Below are positions 11,858 to 38,090 of a stretch of DNA of 64,000 bases, piece after piece (within the stretch, counting starts at the first letter, position 1; each line of letters begins with the position of its first letter). The notes beneath the pieces are model-generated. The model did not search any database, was not told the DNA's origin, and saw only the letters and a list, made by a program, of their open reading frames with translations. The DNA lies in assembly GCA_964017235.1 (NCBI GenBank), contig OZ024933.1, forward strand, positions 64,400,255 to 64,464,254, written 5' to 3'. Origin of the DNA: Sabellastarte sp. h YS-2021 (taxonomy: Eukaryota > Annelida > Polychaeta > Sabellida > Sabellidae). The translations under genes were made by a program, and so were the position numbers.

Positions 11858-14800
11858 ATGCAATCTTGGATGGCCAAAAAGAGTTCAGGGATGCTCTCCA
11901 AAAACTTTGCCCTTTTAACCACATACATTTGGATGTTATATTGCCAACCAACATTGGCACAAACAACTGGTGAGTAGTAACTATATACAGTCTATGATTG
12001 ATGAGGTATGTACTTATACATACATCACATAATAATTACATGAATAAAAAAGTACTTTTTAAACAATAGTCAATTTGAAAATATTAGAAAAAGTTAATAG
12101 TATTTAAACTATAAAAATTGTTATGCATGAGATTGCTTGTCAAGTCATATACATTGTTCACAGTTCTATGCCAAGGTACCCCGAATGGGTTTTAAAGCTA
12201 GGTACAGTGTAAAGTATTAAATCAGCTTGTGTGTAGATCTGTTATGAAGTCATCTCAGATATTTGAATGTTCAAAAGTACGTTGGTGCAAACCCTGGCCC
12301 TGGTCCATTGCCATATCTAGATACTCCTGGATCCTTGAGGAATCAGTTAGTGTCTATGTTTCAACTACGTGTGTAACAAATTTGATCATGTTCCATTTGA
12401 TATATTTGAGTTTAACACCACTTTCAACACAAAGGAAATCAGTGCACACTAGTTGGTCGAGATTCTGCACAGTAAACTACTGAGTATCAGTAAGCAACTA
12501 CCCACTCTCCCACATCACTTATACCAACATTTCCTGTTACATTCCTCCAAAACTCTATAACGCCAGCAGAGGAAGTGGAAAGCCCAGGTTTAACTTTAAC
12601 ACCTTGACAGTCATGTAGGTAAGGTCTACCATGCCTGCTATTATCACCTTAGAGATTTGTAAATTTCAAACTGTTGATAGTGCAGTTCTTCTGGCACACA
12701 CTAGGGTCAGTAGTCGATTAGACTATTGTAATTCCCTACTGTATGGGGTCGGCAAAGGCAGTGTTGCTAAACTTCAGATAGTTCATAATGTGTTCTGCCA
12801 TTTTGTTTGCAGACTGGACAAAATGAGCTGAAAGTAAAACTTTACCTAGTAAAAACTGCACTCCCATTTTATATCATATTCTTTTCAAATACAACCTCAT
12901 CAACAGATTATCAGTTTCCTCAGTTCGTCCCAGGAAGACCATAGGCCCTATAAGGTTTTGCCACTGCTGCACCAGTGGAATGGAACAGGCTCGGATTAAG
13001 TGTCAGATCACAACAGAATGTTTTAGAAGCAAAGTTAAAACTTACCTGTTTAGACTAGCTTGTCCACCACTATAGTTACTCTCCCTTGGAGGGGGCTTGC
13101 TGGGTTACAACTTTGCTATGGTTACCGACTGTCCCTTTTTTGATTCCAGCACATGTTGTAGCATATTCAACAAATTTGCGGTATATTAATGTTTCTATTA
13201 TTATAATTATCATTATTATTAATTATTATTATAAGCTCCCTGTATCATGTTAGATTTACCATGCTAGATCTTCCATAATTGCCAATATGATGTCACAGCT
13301 TCAGTTTAAATAGAAATATGGAATTCAATGAAAAGAAGAAAATATGGACATGTATTTTTTTCTGGCGCATTCCTCCCAAACACAATAATAAATTAAGACC
13401 TTCTGTGGAAACTGGCAAAGGAAGGGTTAACCACTAAGTCCAGGCTAAGTCCTTTTGTGAAAATGGCCCTTAGATCATATTCTGCATCTTTTCTTACCAT
13501 CACATTATTTTCAGTTGTAAGGTAGGATTGTATCTGTCAAATTTTAGTATCCACCACGAACCGTATATGGCCTAAATAGGGGAACATACTTATTATTACT
13601 ATACATTTTACAGTAATATTTCATCAATTATTTCGCGTTCTTCCTTTAAACAATATGAACTTACTTTATTTAATAATCATATAAAATCGTGGATTATAAA
13701 TGTAAAATAACTCTCATTAGACCTAAAGGGAAATATATCACTCATGGAGATGAACAGTGTAATATTGTCATTTTTATTCGTGTTAAATTCTTTGGTATAT
13801 GTCATTTGGAAGATTTCTTGTTTTATTGAATGACCTTTGGTTCAGTCTTCACAATATTTGTTGCATAGTTTAAAAGCTTCCTTTGCTTTACGACCATAAA
13901 AGTTCCGTGCACTATCACTATTGTGAGGTTAGATATACAAAGAAATAAGTCCATTATCAAAATCCCTAATCTTCAATATCTGACCCAAGGTTCCCCTTTG
14001 AAATTATAATTGCCAATTTCATTTGTTTGTATTTGATTGATTTCCGGTGGCAAGACCAGTGATTGAAACACTGAGCTGCTTTTGTGAGTACCAAACAACA
14101 CTTATTACCCCTTTCTCTGGAGGAGGTCTGGAAATCAAATAATATCTTTGTCAAACTCTGAGGTTCTATCTGGCATAAAATATCCAGGAAATAATACAGA
14201 ATCCATCGAAAAAGTTCTTTGTTTGGCAATGCCCATGGCAGCTACAGGTAATTGTCTCACTCTGTTGATGTAAGTTGGATATTTAAGCTCTGGGCCTTAA
14301 TGTAAGACTCTCTTAACTGGGATCTTAGTTCCTCTGGTTTTTGTCATTTTTTTGTAAAGTAATCAGCTCACACTTTTGGCCAGGCGTTTTAATCAAGCTA
14401 ATGGCAAGTGATGACCTAACTATCAAGAGAGATGTGGTAGACTGGCTTCAGATAATATTTACATAAATTTAGGGATGTCTTGAATCTAACAATTTATTTG
14501 GCTTAAGTGAGTTTAGCTTAGCATTTATTTGTGGGAAGTTAGAAGACGCTTTTGGATATTGAGTGGCATATAGTTAGAAAATCTTGATTAACTCACATGC
14601 ATTGCTTTTGACTACAAAGCAATCTGAAGTTTTTTGTGTTACCAAAACAGGCAAAGAGAACTACTGACCAACAAAGAAAGTAGCCGCAGCTAGTTAAAAA
14701 TGTCTGGCTTCAACACAATCTTTCAAATAATTGGCTTATTTGGTTCTCTATGAATATGTCTGAGATTGCCGTTACTTTACATTTTTATGTTGTAACCTTT

Positions 14801-17800
14801 ATTACTTTTTATAGCACTTAATCTCCACCAAAAGCCAAACTGTAAGGTGCATCAACCAAAAGACGAAAAATCCCTAAAGATTATAGTCCAGTGATAAAAT
14901 TGGGGTGTCAGCACCACAAAAACCATCATATGAATACTATGAACCCAGAATGGGCAGGCTTTTGCAATGAGATAAGCCTTCAGTTGATAGAAGAGGCGTG
15001 GTAGAGTTGATGTCACCGTGCAACTCATTCCGTCCCTTGAGGGCCTCATTGGCAAAACTAAACGCAATATGTTTGGTAGAATTATGTACAGATGTAACTA
15101 ACAGTGTCAACTCCAGAAGTTCATCATCCACATGACTATTCCAAGTAATATATAAACACTTCTTCTAGAATTCAAACATGTGCTAAAATATTGGGATATC
15201 CAATTCAGAGGAACTTATGAACAATTGTAGCTGTTCTGAACACTGAACGTTGTTCAACCACAAGCAATGCAAACTCTTAAGTACAGGGACTGGTTTCACA
15301 AAGGGTCTTAAACTTAGCCAAGTTTTTTTACTAAGTCAGTGACTTAAATCTAAGACTTTGGTCTTATCTAGGTCCGGGACTGAAATTTATATTTTACAAA
15401 GTGTGACTTAGCTAATTCCAAGCTTATCAAATAACCACAGTGGTTTATTTCTATTAAAAATATACTATTGGTGACATATATCCTTAATTTGAAGCATTTT
15501 ATCTGAGGATAAGTGCTGCTTTGAAATGGAAAATCTTGTTATCACATACCATTTCAAATTTTGAAGTGGAGAAAAAATATGACCGTCATTTTTAAGTCTT
15601 TGTTTATAAAAGTTAAGCCCTCTCCCAGGAGGACTTAACTTTGTGCCCAAGGCATAGCCACTGTAGCCACATAGTGACATCTGCCACTGTGGCCTAGTGG
15701 GTAACACACTCACATAGGAACACAGAGGACATAGGTTCAAACCCAGGTATAGGCAGATACATTGTGGTTCGGATGACCACTTAAAATGGCGGTTCTCTGT
15801 CATTGGGTCCTATCCCCAGTGGCAGGCTAAAGAGCCTCAAGGACGTTGATAAATGGTCATCCTTGAGCCTCTGTCCTTCTGTGAGGGGAAAGTCAGTTTG
15901 GGCTGTACTTGTGCAGTTGGATTTTGCTGCTTTGTGAAATCCATTAAGTCTAAGACCACAGACTAAGCCTGAATTGAAGGCGAATGTATTAACTTTAAGT
16001 CTAAGTCCAGGCTAAGTTCTTTTGTGAATCTGGGCAAAGGAGTAGTGTGTGAATATCTGGATGTATTGGTCATGATTCTAGCTAGGCACTGAAAGCAGAA
16101 AACTCATAAACAAGGAATCACTATGGTCAACCCGACTGCTCTAGAGAGCCTTTTTTTCAGCTATAACAGTATCTTCCTGTGTCAAATACTTTTGAACCCT
16201 CCTTAGATTACTGAGTTGGACAAAAGAAACCTGGTAAGACATTCTGAAAATGCCTAGAAAAATAAAGAAATCAGTCAAACCACACACCCAGATTTTGTAC
16301 CATCGGAACAGACTACAGATCTTAAAATGGAAGTCTATTTTTGTCACTGAAAATGATACTGCCTAACATACAGATTACAAAATGGGAAAATTCGGATCTT
16401 TGATATTATTTGTGCTGAAGTGGTGATACAGATCACTCTCAAAATGTAATGTTACCGAAGCTGAATCACAGCCTATCTCAATTTTTAAGCACCCCAGCAA
16501 GGTTCGCATTTCTAGGGATCTTTTTTTTTTTCAATTTTTTTTGTGGGTTTTTTTTTGTTTGTTTTTTTGTCATCAGACTTCCATGAATTGTGGCATAGCT
16601 TGATGAGTACCTGTCTCAATCACTGAAGTTAAGCAGCAATTGGCTATGTTAGTATTTGGATGGGTGACCGCCTCATTGCACTACTCGTGTCTCTGATGGC
16701 TTTGCGGCTCATACTAGTAGACCGAAACCCCTTTCGACCTTGTTCTCATAAAATTCTGACCAGTAGTATTGCATCATGATGCTCACAGACAAATAAGCTG
16801 TCTTGAATTTAATGCCTCTTTGGTGGAGGCAATGAGTAAATTTTAAGTACCTTTACACATTGCTCGTTTGTGTGACGAGTTAAGGCAGACTCTGGCTTAT
16901 TTCTTAAGGCAAACATTCTGTCAAAACCTCTTTTCATTTCTGAGTGCTATGCATCGTATGGGTTGGTCATAAATTGTTTTTCTTCAGCACTACACTTTTA
17001 TTCCCCATTCGCCAAGGTTCTTTGATGTATTCTGTCTCCCACAATTCTGTCTAACTTCCGGCAAGTGCCTTGGTAATAACTGTCAAGCCTTGTCTGGGTA
17101 GGTCTATTTAGAATTAGGTAGATTGAGTTACAGTAGCTTACAGTACCTTATTGTTTGGTTGATTGGTGCAATAAATGATTCATTGCATACATGTGTTTAT
17201 TATTGACTGATACATTGATTGATTGGCTGCACTCCTCGAAGGATTATGGATTGATCCAGGTTTAGCATGCTGAACTTTTTTGTGTGATAAAGTTATAGCC
17301 TCTTATTGTGCAAGTTAATAACTCAGAAATAGCCAGGAGGGTAAGAAGTTGACGGGTGTACTTTTTATATTCTTATTTTAGATAGCTGATATATTTTTAT
17401 TAAACATAGTGTGGTTTGAACCACAATCCAACAAGTCAAGCTAAATTCTGATTATTAAGATATATAAAATTAGCTATACCATAAAATTATACTCGCAAAA
17501 ATTTTGAGTAATTTCACAGTATGCCACTGGTAATTATATCAAAAAAAATTAGTAGTTTGGCTATGATAGACCTTCAGATATTCAACATCAATCAAAAACC
17601 ACGCACAACTCCAAAGTGAAACTCTATATAAAGTGTCATGGCAGAATAGTATTGATCATGATGCTGTCTGTCCATATTTTTATAATTTGAAGTTGTGATG
17701 TCACAATGGAAATGCAGCTTGACATGCTTCAATGGAGTTCTAGCTTTTCACTACATAGTGAAAACTGGACCATTTTTCCGATTACCTCATCAACTTAGAC

Positions 17801-19138
17801 CAATAATAATAGGGGCCACGGTGGCAGAGTGGTAACACTCTCGCCTCCCACCTCTGAGGCCGGGGTTCGATTCCCGGCACGGCCTCAAGTGGGAAAGCTG
17901 GTAGTTGCTTGCCGTTGGTCGGTAGTTTACAGTACAGAACCCTAATGAACTGTATGTACTGGTTTTCTCTGCCCTTCCAACTACCCATCGTGATATGACC
18001 TGTACAGTGTTGAAAGCGATGTAAAAACCCAAATAAATAAATAAATGGACAATCAGTAATCGAGGAAAGTGTGGGACCAAGGTGGTGGAGTGGGTAACAC
18101 ATACTTGCCTCCCACCTCAGAATTCTGGGGTTCAAACCGGGAATCCGATCCCATACGAGAAAGTTGATAGTTGTGTTGATGACATTTCACCAGCAAACAG
18201 TGAACACAGTGTATACTAGTATCTCATTTGTTTTTGTTTACAGCTCAACTGGCCACTTGTAATCTGATCATTCCTGCATGGAGGGGTATTCTCTATACTG
18301 TGACGTCATCAGCCTCCAACGTGCAGCTTGAGTACACATGCCAGACAGGCTACCAGTTCATTAATCTCACTGGATATGAAGACGAAGAGGTCACGGTCAA
18401 AATACACAGGACTACTTCCTGTACAGACAATGGCTGGTCCCCGGATATTGAAACCTGCCAAGGTATGAAACTGGGGCAGATATAATTTCAAGAAACAAAA
18501 ACTTCAGCGATATGTGTTATATTTTCATTTGTATGTAACAAGATTACTTCATCAGCTGAACATAATAGGAAACTTTTCCAAATAACATATATAATAATAT
18601 TTCCGGGACAAAATTATGAAAGTACACAGCACCAGTGTTATAAGTGATATATTTTCGTAAATGTCTCCTGAGGGATCTTTTATTATAAAAGACTCTGATA
18701 TGTATAGAGACACCAGTGTTGTTTGTTGGTTATAAAACATTACCGTTTTCTTAATACATGTTTTTTTGAGAAGCACAATACATGTTTATTGTAACTATTT
18801 GACTGTTGCTAAAGTGAACACCTGTTTTTTCAGCTCTGTCTGCAAGCATCACAGATCCCCTCTTCAGAGAGACAGTGGAAGCCAAAAACTCTAAAATCAT
18901 TGGCACCACAGCCATCATTTTTCTGATATGCCAGTGTTTTATCCTTATCATGCTGGATATTCCCATCTGGAGACGTGTCTTCTGCGACGAAATCCCACGC
19001 AGGTTTGGAAAGAAGAAATTCAGATCCGTGGCAGTGGTGGCAAAAGCAGCCAGTAAATTCAAAAAGCAAAGGAATAAAGACAAGCGGAAAGACTCAATGA
19101 GGATGCATGATTTAAAGTTTAAGAAATTAGTCATCTAG
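11858..19138 (+). CDS. Single-pass membrane protein with one sushi (CCP) domain (paralog B)
   Basis: CDS: 11858-11969, 18244-18462, 18834-19138; 636 nt, 211 aa, both introns phase 1. Exon 1 encodes a signal peptide (core NFALLTTYIWMLYC; cleavage likely near TLA|QTT; Met12 is a possible alternative start) with a GTGAGT donor. Exon 2 is the sushi module (residues 38-110): C43, C70, C97, C109, W102 before the last Cys, and an N-glycosylation site at N78 (NLT). Exon 3 has a stalk, a membrane helix (132-151) and a long, strongly basic cytoplasmic tail ending KKLVI. The stalk and helix align with those of paralog A (VEA..., then FL+C and L+L-D at the inner face), showing tandem duplication. B lacks the 235-residue Ser/Thr exon of A. 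The 6.3 kb first intron is full of repeats. Ligand and role are unknown; single-sushi type I receptors exist in immune and adhesion settings, but nothing here proves such a role. Confidence 0.7.
12410..12540 (-). mobile_element. Diverged SINE family 1 fragment
   Basis: 'agttggtcgagattctgcac', 'agtaaactactgagt' and 'agcaactacccactctccca' follow the minus-strand order of the SINE family 1 body (compare 43640-43700). It lies in intron 1 of sushi gene B. Confidence 0.4.
12625..13240 (+). pseudogene. 3' remnant of a CR1-like LINE (reverse transcriptase C-terminus)
   Basis: The open stretch 12631-12831 encodes SSRLDYCNSLLYG followed by VAKLQIVHN, the conserved C-terminal motif of CR1/L2-type retrotransposon ORF2. 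After frame breaks, 'tggaatggaacaggctc' and 'agcaaagttaaaacttacctgtttag' (13020-13056) read as the usual WN.L and K.KLTYLFR-like end. An (ATT)n-rich tail follows near 13195-13235. It is truncated at the 5' end and frameshifted, so dead. It is inserted in intron 1 of sushi gene B, same strand. Confidence 0.65.
13480..15280. other. Intronic DNA of sushi gene B, no gene recognised
   Basis: No exon-like open frame with splice sites was seen on either strand. Near 13430-13470 there is a half-copy of a foldback MITE end ('ctaagtccaggctaagtcct' then 'tttgtgaaaatggccctta'). The rest is AT-rich and apparently unique. Confidence 0.4.
15285..16036. mobile_element. Foldback MITE (TTCACAAA family) with nested SINE
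   Basis: The left end reads GGGACTGGTTTCACAAAGGG; the reverse complement of the right end starts GCCCAGATTCACAAAAG. Inside, 'ttaaacttag', 'cttaaatctaag' and 'taagtctaagtccaggcta' are in inverted arrangement near both ends. A family 2 SINE (15680-15900) sits inside, which explains the large size, so the SINE insertion is younger. It lies in intron 1 of sushi gene B. Confidence 0.55.
15680..15900 (+). mobile_element. tRNA-derived SINE, family 2 (better copy)
   Basis: The A-box TGGCCTAGTGG at 15690-15700 and B-box GGTTCAAACCC at 15734-15744 are at tRNA-like spacing. The body ('gatgaccacttaaaatggcg', 'cccagtggcaggctaaagag') matches the copy at 5749-6060. It is nested inside the foldback MITE. 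Confidence 0.75.
16585..16744 (+). mobile_element. 5S rRNA-derived SINE (SINE3 type), copy 2
   Basis: Plus-strand copy of the element at 10340-10498. The 5S-like part includes 'tgaagttaagcagcaattgg' and 'tggatgggtgaccgcctc' (internal control region), followed by the shared non-5S part ending 'gaccgaaacccctttcgacc'. A T-rich tract (16520-16568) lies just upstream. Intron 1 of sushi gene B. Confidence 0.7.
16750..17810. other. Intronic DNA of sushi gene B, no gene recognised
   Basis: No coding signal or recognised repeat was seen on either strand in about 1 kb before the full SINE at 17812. Confidence 0.4.
17812..18048 (+). mobile_element. tRNA-derived SINE, family 1 (full length)
   Basis: tRNA-like head with A-box TGGCAGAGTGG (17822-17832) and B-box GGTTCGATTCC (17864-17874), then a body ('gctggtagttgcttgccgtt', 'gtttacagtacagaacccta', 'gatatgacctgtacagtgtt') and an (AAAT)n tail at 18031-18047. 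It is the best-preserved copy; other copies are at 18068, 19492, 23895, 28695, 35025 and 43555, with diverged fragments at 8205, 12410, 20484 and 59210. It is located about 200 bp upstream of the sushi exon of gene B. Confidence 0.85.
18068..18178 (+). mobile_element. SINE family 1 head fragment
   Basis: A second, more diverged copy directly downstream of the full SINE: 'ggtggtggagtgggtaacac', 'tgcctcccacctcagaattc', B-box-like 'ggggttcaaaccggg', then 'gagaaagttgatagttgtg'. The 3' body is missing. It ends about 65 bp before the sushi exon of gene B. Confidence 0.6.
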
Positions 19139-19491
19139 ATACAACCTTACTGCTCTCCACCATTACTTGAACACAGAATCCTTATTTTAACTTGGCTTAG
19201 GTGTTATTGTGTGAAATTTGATTTGATTTAAAGATGCATTGACAAAAACATAGGTTATAAAATGTACTATACCAACTAAAGCTAGACTCAGCTTATGATG
19301 TTGAATGCTTAATAGTGTTAACATTTAGCTCTTACTAAGTGAAATCTAGTGTTGCCAATGACAACAGTCGATTTGTATTCCATGATCTATATTTTAATGT
19401 TGTGCCATGTACCAAGGTTACTATAACAAACAGTAACATTGGCGAGATATATAACATGGTAAGTGTTTTACATGGTTTCTTTTCAATAGGG

Positions 19492-19645
19492 CTCAAGTGG
19501 GAAAGCTGGTAGTTGCTTGCCGTTGGTCGGCAGTTTACAGTACAGAACCCTAGCGAACTCAATGTACTGGCTTCCTCTGCCCTTCCAACTACCCGTTGTG
19601 ATATGACCTGTACAGTATTGAAAGCGACGTTAAACCCCAAATAAT
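19492..19645 (+). mobile_element. SINE family 1, 5'-truncated copy
   Basis: It lacks the tRNA head and begins at 'ctcaagtgggaaagctggta', then matches the body of 17812-18048 almost base for base to 'gaccccaaataataa' style tail. It lies 350 bp after the stop of sushi gene B. Confidence 0.75.
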
Positions 19646-19649
19646 AATT

Positions 19650-21150
19650 TTCAATAAGTCCTAGTGATTACACTTAGGTCACATCTTTGCAAGTTACAAC
19701 CAGACAAGTTCGTCTAACTTCGGTCAGTCTCGTTTTTGGGTCGGGTGCAAATGATGGGAACTGCATTTGTGTATAATGTATTTCAGGGTAATTTGAGATA
19801 CCTAAGAAAGCGATCTCCATTCAGGACCACCTTTTTATTTTTTTTAAAAGAAACCTGGTTACCTCTAACCAGCTGTACTACATTATATATGTTGGGGAAG
19901 GGATGAAGGGAGGCAGATGGCTCGTGGAGTGGCTCATTCTTCAGTTTGTACTACCAAGCCACAAGGTCTCATTTTTTACCCATAAGGGCAAGGTCGAAAT
20001 CAAAAACATACAGATATGAATGTAAGGAAAGGTGTAACCTAGGGATTAGTCAGATTGCCATCTAAATCACTGGCTGTGGTTTGACTCATATAAGCTCATA
20101 TAAGACCCTGCCTGTTGAACAGATTGTAAAACTCCAAGTTTTGACAAAGGCAAATTGCTGTAAAAATCAAAGACGATAATTTCCAAGAAGAGATGCAAAA
20201 GAGATATAGTCTCAAGTTTTATGGTAATGCAAGTAACTATTCTAGAAATGAAAAAAATGAATATCTAACATGAATAATTCCCTTTTAATACAAACAGTGA
20301 AAATTATTACATACTGTTCATTATCAGGTACCACACACAGCAGTGAGAATAATTAATGGTAAATCATTATGTTACATCATTAAGAAGATTTATGTTATTC
20401 ATCTAACCTCCACTTGATGGAATGAGTTGGGTTTAACTTGGCTTACAACACATTGTAGTTGTCATAATATGATAGTTGAATTGATTGGGAAATCAGTGCC
20501 TACTAGTTGGTTAAGATTCTCTACTGTACATCATTAATCAGCAATATGCCAGAGTAGTAAGCTACTGATAAACACAGTATTTAGGCAAATTTTCAAACAT
20601 GCTAAAACACATGATTATTATAATTGACATAATATTCTTATCAATGAGATGAACGACATAAAGTCTAGTCACTTCTCCATATGCTTAGATGATTCTGACC
20701 TTAATTCATAACCACTTTATAGCCATTCTGTTGTATCTTCGTTGTAGTGGTTAAACTTTTATTTGACTATCAAATCCTATCAAAGGATTGTATTACATTG
20801 TATATGAAAAATGTTTTTTTTTCTTTAAAGGCATTTCTAAATTTGCATTCTTAAAATATTGAAGGACTGAATAGCATTGTTTATAATATTTTATTTCTAA
20901 CTGGACTATAGCCCTTAATCTCTACCTTTACTATTGGGATTCTAAGGCGCAACATCACCAAAATGAAGTATTAGTTTTATATACAAGTATAAAATAAAAT
21001 CTATTAAATTTTTTCTTCAAAGATGTAGCTAAAATGTCATTCTAAAAGTATTAGAAAAATCAGTGGCAGATTATATACAATATATTGATACTAATATGTT
21101 TAATACACTTAGTAAACTCAATAGTCTTTGTCAGTACAATTGTGTTGAGT
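19650..21150. other. Intergenic stretch between convergent genes
   Basis: This separates the 3' end of sushi gene B (+) from the 3' end of the metalloproteinase gene (-). A diverged SINE family 1 fragment is visible at about 20484-20560 ('tagttggttaagattctcta'). No coding region was recognised. Confidence 0.4.
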
Positions 21151-21161
21151 GATCTCTTTCT

Positions 21162-35987
<14,826 letters not shown>

Positions 35988-37080
35988 TTTTACACCAAAA
36001 TAAACTAAGTAAATCTGATAAACCTTTTATCCAATTCAAAGGGTTGTAGTGCACCCTTCAACCTTTTCCTTTTTTAAGTGAACACACTGATATTCTCTAT
36101 ATTACTGTGACCATACAAATATATAGGTCTGTCAAAAGGATCTTATTCCACTGTCATATCAAATATCTCTTTAGCCTATCACATAATGTAAATAATCGGC
36201 AAATCACACTCCAGGAATTTGTATTTTTGTATTTATACTCCTGGAAAAATCTCCTTTTTATCAAGATTTGGTAAAACTTCAACAATATCCTTTTGCCACT
36301 TATATTATTCCTGGAGGTAAAGTAACAAAATATATACTCTTATGTATTTGTTAAATATTGTTACACATTTAATCCAAAATAAGTTATTTTTCGACAATTT
36401 ATCTCAACAATGACAAATGTTTCATTTTCTTTGGGACCTAATACAATAAACAAAATATATTTAGCTACTAATTTAATATATTTAATACAAATTTCACCTC
36501 ATGAACTCATGAGGCACTCCCAACTTTTACGTTTACGCAGAAGTTAGATGATTTTCCTTTGAGAATGAAGTTGTCCTTTTTTAAACAGCTATAACAACAG
36601 GAGATTAAGTAAACAGCTACACAAATGAGCTCCCATAGCCATCTCCAAGGCCCCAAGTGTATGTATAATTTTTTTTCTCGTGATACATGTCAGCTAACAA
36701 ACCTTTGTTTATCATCTTATTCCTCCAAGACTTTACATAATCAGGAAGTCTTTAAATGGACCCTCTACTACACTTCTCCATATGTGTTTTTCTCATTCTC
36801 AAACAACTATATCTTGTTTTGGGTTCCTGAAGGCCACTACACACCTAACCGATTGCATAGAATCTGATACATTAGAGTCAGATATGAGCCTTCAATGTAC
36901 TGACCAAACAGGTTTAAAATCCGTCAAAATCAGGCAAGAAATTAGGAAGTTATGGTCATTTTAAACTCAGATCGCAGTTATATACTATTGCTATGTATGA
37001 TAAAAATTGTTCTTCAACACTTCAAAATATATATATATTTTTATATTGGTTGGAGTCAAGTCATTTTTCGATATTTATAG
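35988..37080. other. Upstream region of the metalloproteinase gene
   Basis: This holds the 5' UTR and promoter of the minus-strand metalloproteinase gene. No clear TATA box or initiator could be assigned. No other gene or recognised repeat was seen. Confidence 0.35.
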
Positions 37081-37084
37081 TCGA

Positions 37085-37525
37085 ATGAGACAAAAACAAA
37101 GGTGGAATACTGTTCCTCTTGTGAAACCCAGGCAAAAACCTCTAGCAAAATACACAAGACAAAAAAATACAAAAGTGAATCAGAATTGCTGATGACAATG
37201 ACCAAGTTTTGACACAGAAAAGGATACTGTAAAGGTATATTATAAGATTGATTAAAATCATTGCAAACAGTTTGCTTCACTTGAGGCACAGAATCAGCAA
37301 GAAGCCAACGAACATTCAGGAGAATATGACCAATTATGACAGGAGACCTTGATATCACCTTATTGTTGGCCGAAATGTTGAATATTTCAAGATTTTCACA
37401 TGTGTATTACCACAGAAGGCTGGGAATTTTGAACAGTATACAAACTGTACTAAAAGAAGTGTGGCAATACATGGGAAGTAAGAGGCGGTATATACAAAAT
37501 GCCTAAAGACACAGCCAATACCGCC
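37085..37525. repeat. Dispersed 440-bp repeat, copy 1
   Basis: It matches 48013-48480 in order over its whole length: 'ggtggaatactgttcctctt' near the start, 'acacagaaaaggatactgta' , 'ccacagaaggctgggaa', and 'gaagtgtggcaatacatggg' with 'aaaatgcctaaagacacagc' at the end. It is non-coding; ends are not inverted repeats. The family is not identified. Confidence 0.65.
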
Positions 37526-37977
37526 TGTACCAATAACTGACGACTTATCTCTATGATTAATCCAGATAATTAACCTTAGGTTATAACTTATAACGAGGGT
37601 TTTTTACTATTTTATTCGCACCAGCGACTTAGTATGAAAGAAAACCTTATCTTGATTTATCAAGATAGTAAATTAATAAATCAAAATACTAATCTTGATA
37701 TATCCGGATACCATTTACCTTCTTTTCTGAGTGACAAATTATTTATAGCCACAAATTAATTACCTACTTTGATTTGTTAACTAAACTACTTGGTCAACCA
37801 GCTTAATCACTGTCAGTTCAATAATTTCAATTTCTCAACTAGAGTCAATTGATGATAAGTCTGTAACTCAACTAGGTGACCTCAGAATAATTAATAGCTC
37901 ATTATATAAATTTAAAAGGTCAAAGCAATTTCAGCAGAAGAGAAGCTTTTCATTTATCATGCTTTGAGGTATCTGTG

Positions 37978-38090
37978 TTACTTGCCATTTCAAAACGGCC
38001 ACGGCCATTTCGAAATGGCCACGGCCGTTTTGATACCTTTGCAAAACGGCCAACTATTCCTCATGGCCGTTTTGATACCTCACCAGTTTG
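37978..38090. repeat. Palindrome cluster around GGCCATTTCGAAATGGCC
   Basis: A perfect 18-bp palindrome, GGCCATTTCGAAATGGCC, at 38003-38020, surrounded by half-sites 'caaaacggcca', 'acggccgttttgatacc' and 'catggccgttttgatacc'. A related imperfect palindrome, GCCGTTTCGAAATGGCC, is at 39046-39062 with 'tcaaaatggcca' on both sides. The GC-rich cores stand out in AT-rich DNA. Confidence 0.8.

Noticed and set aside
17812-17884. Possible tRNA gene
   Set aside because: A- and B-boxes are good, but the sequence continues into a conserved SINE body and AAAT tail found in many copies, so it is a SINE head.
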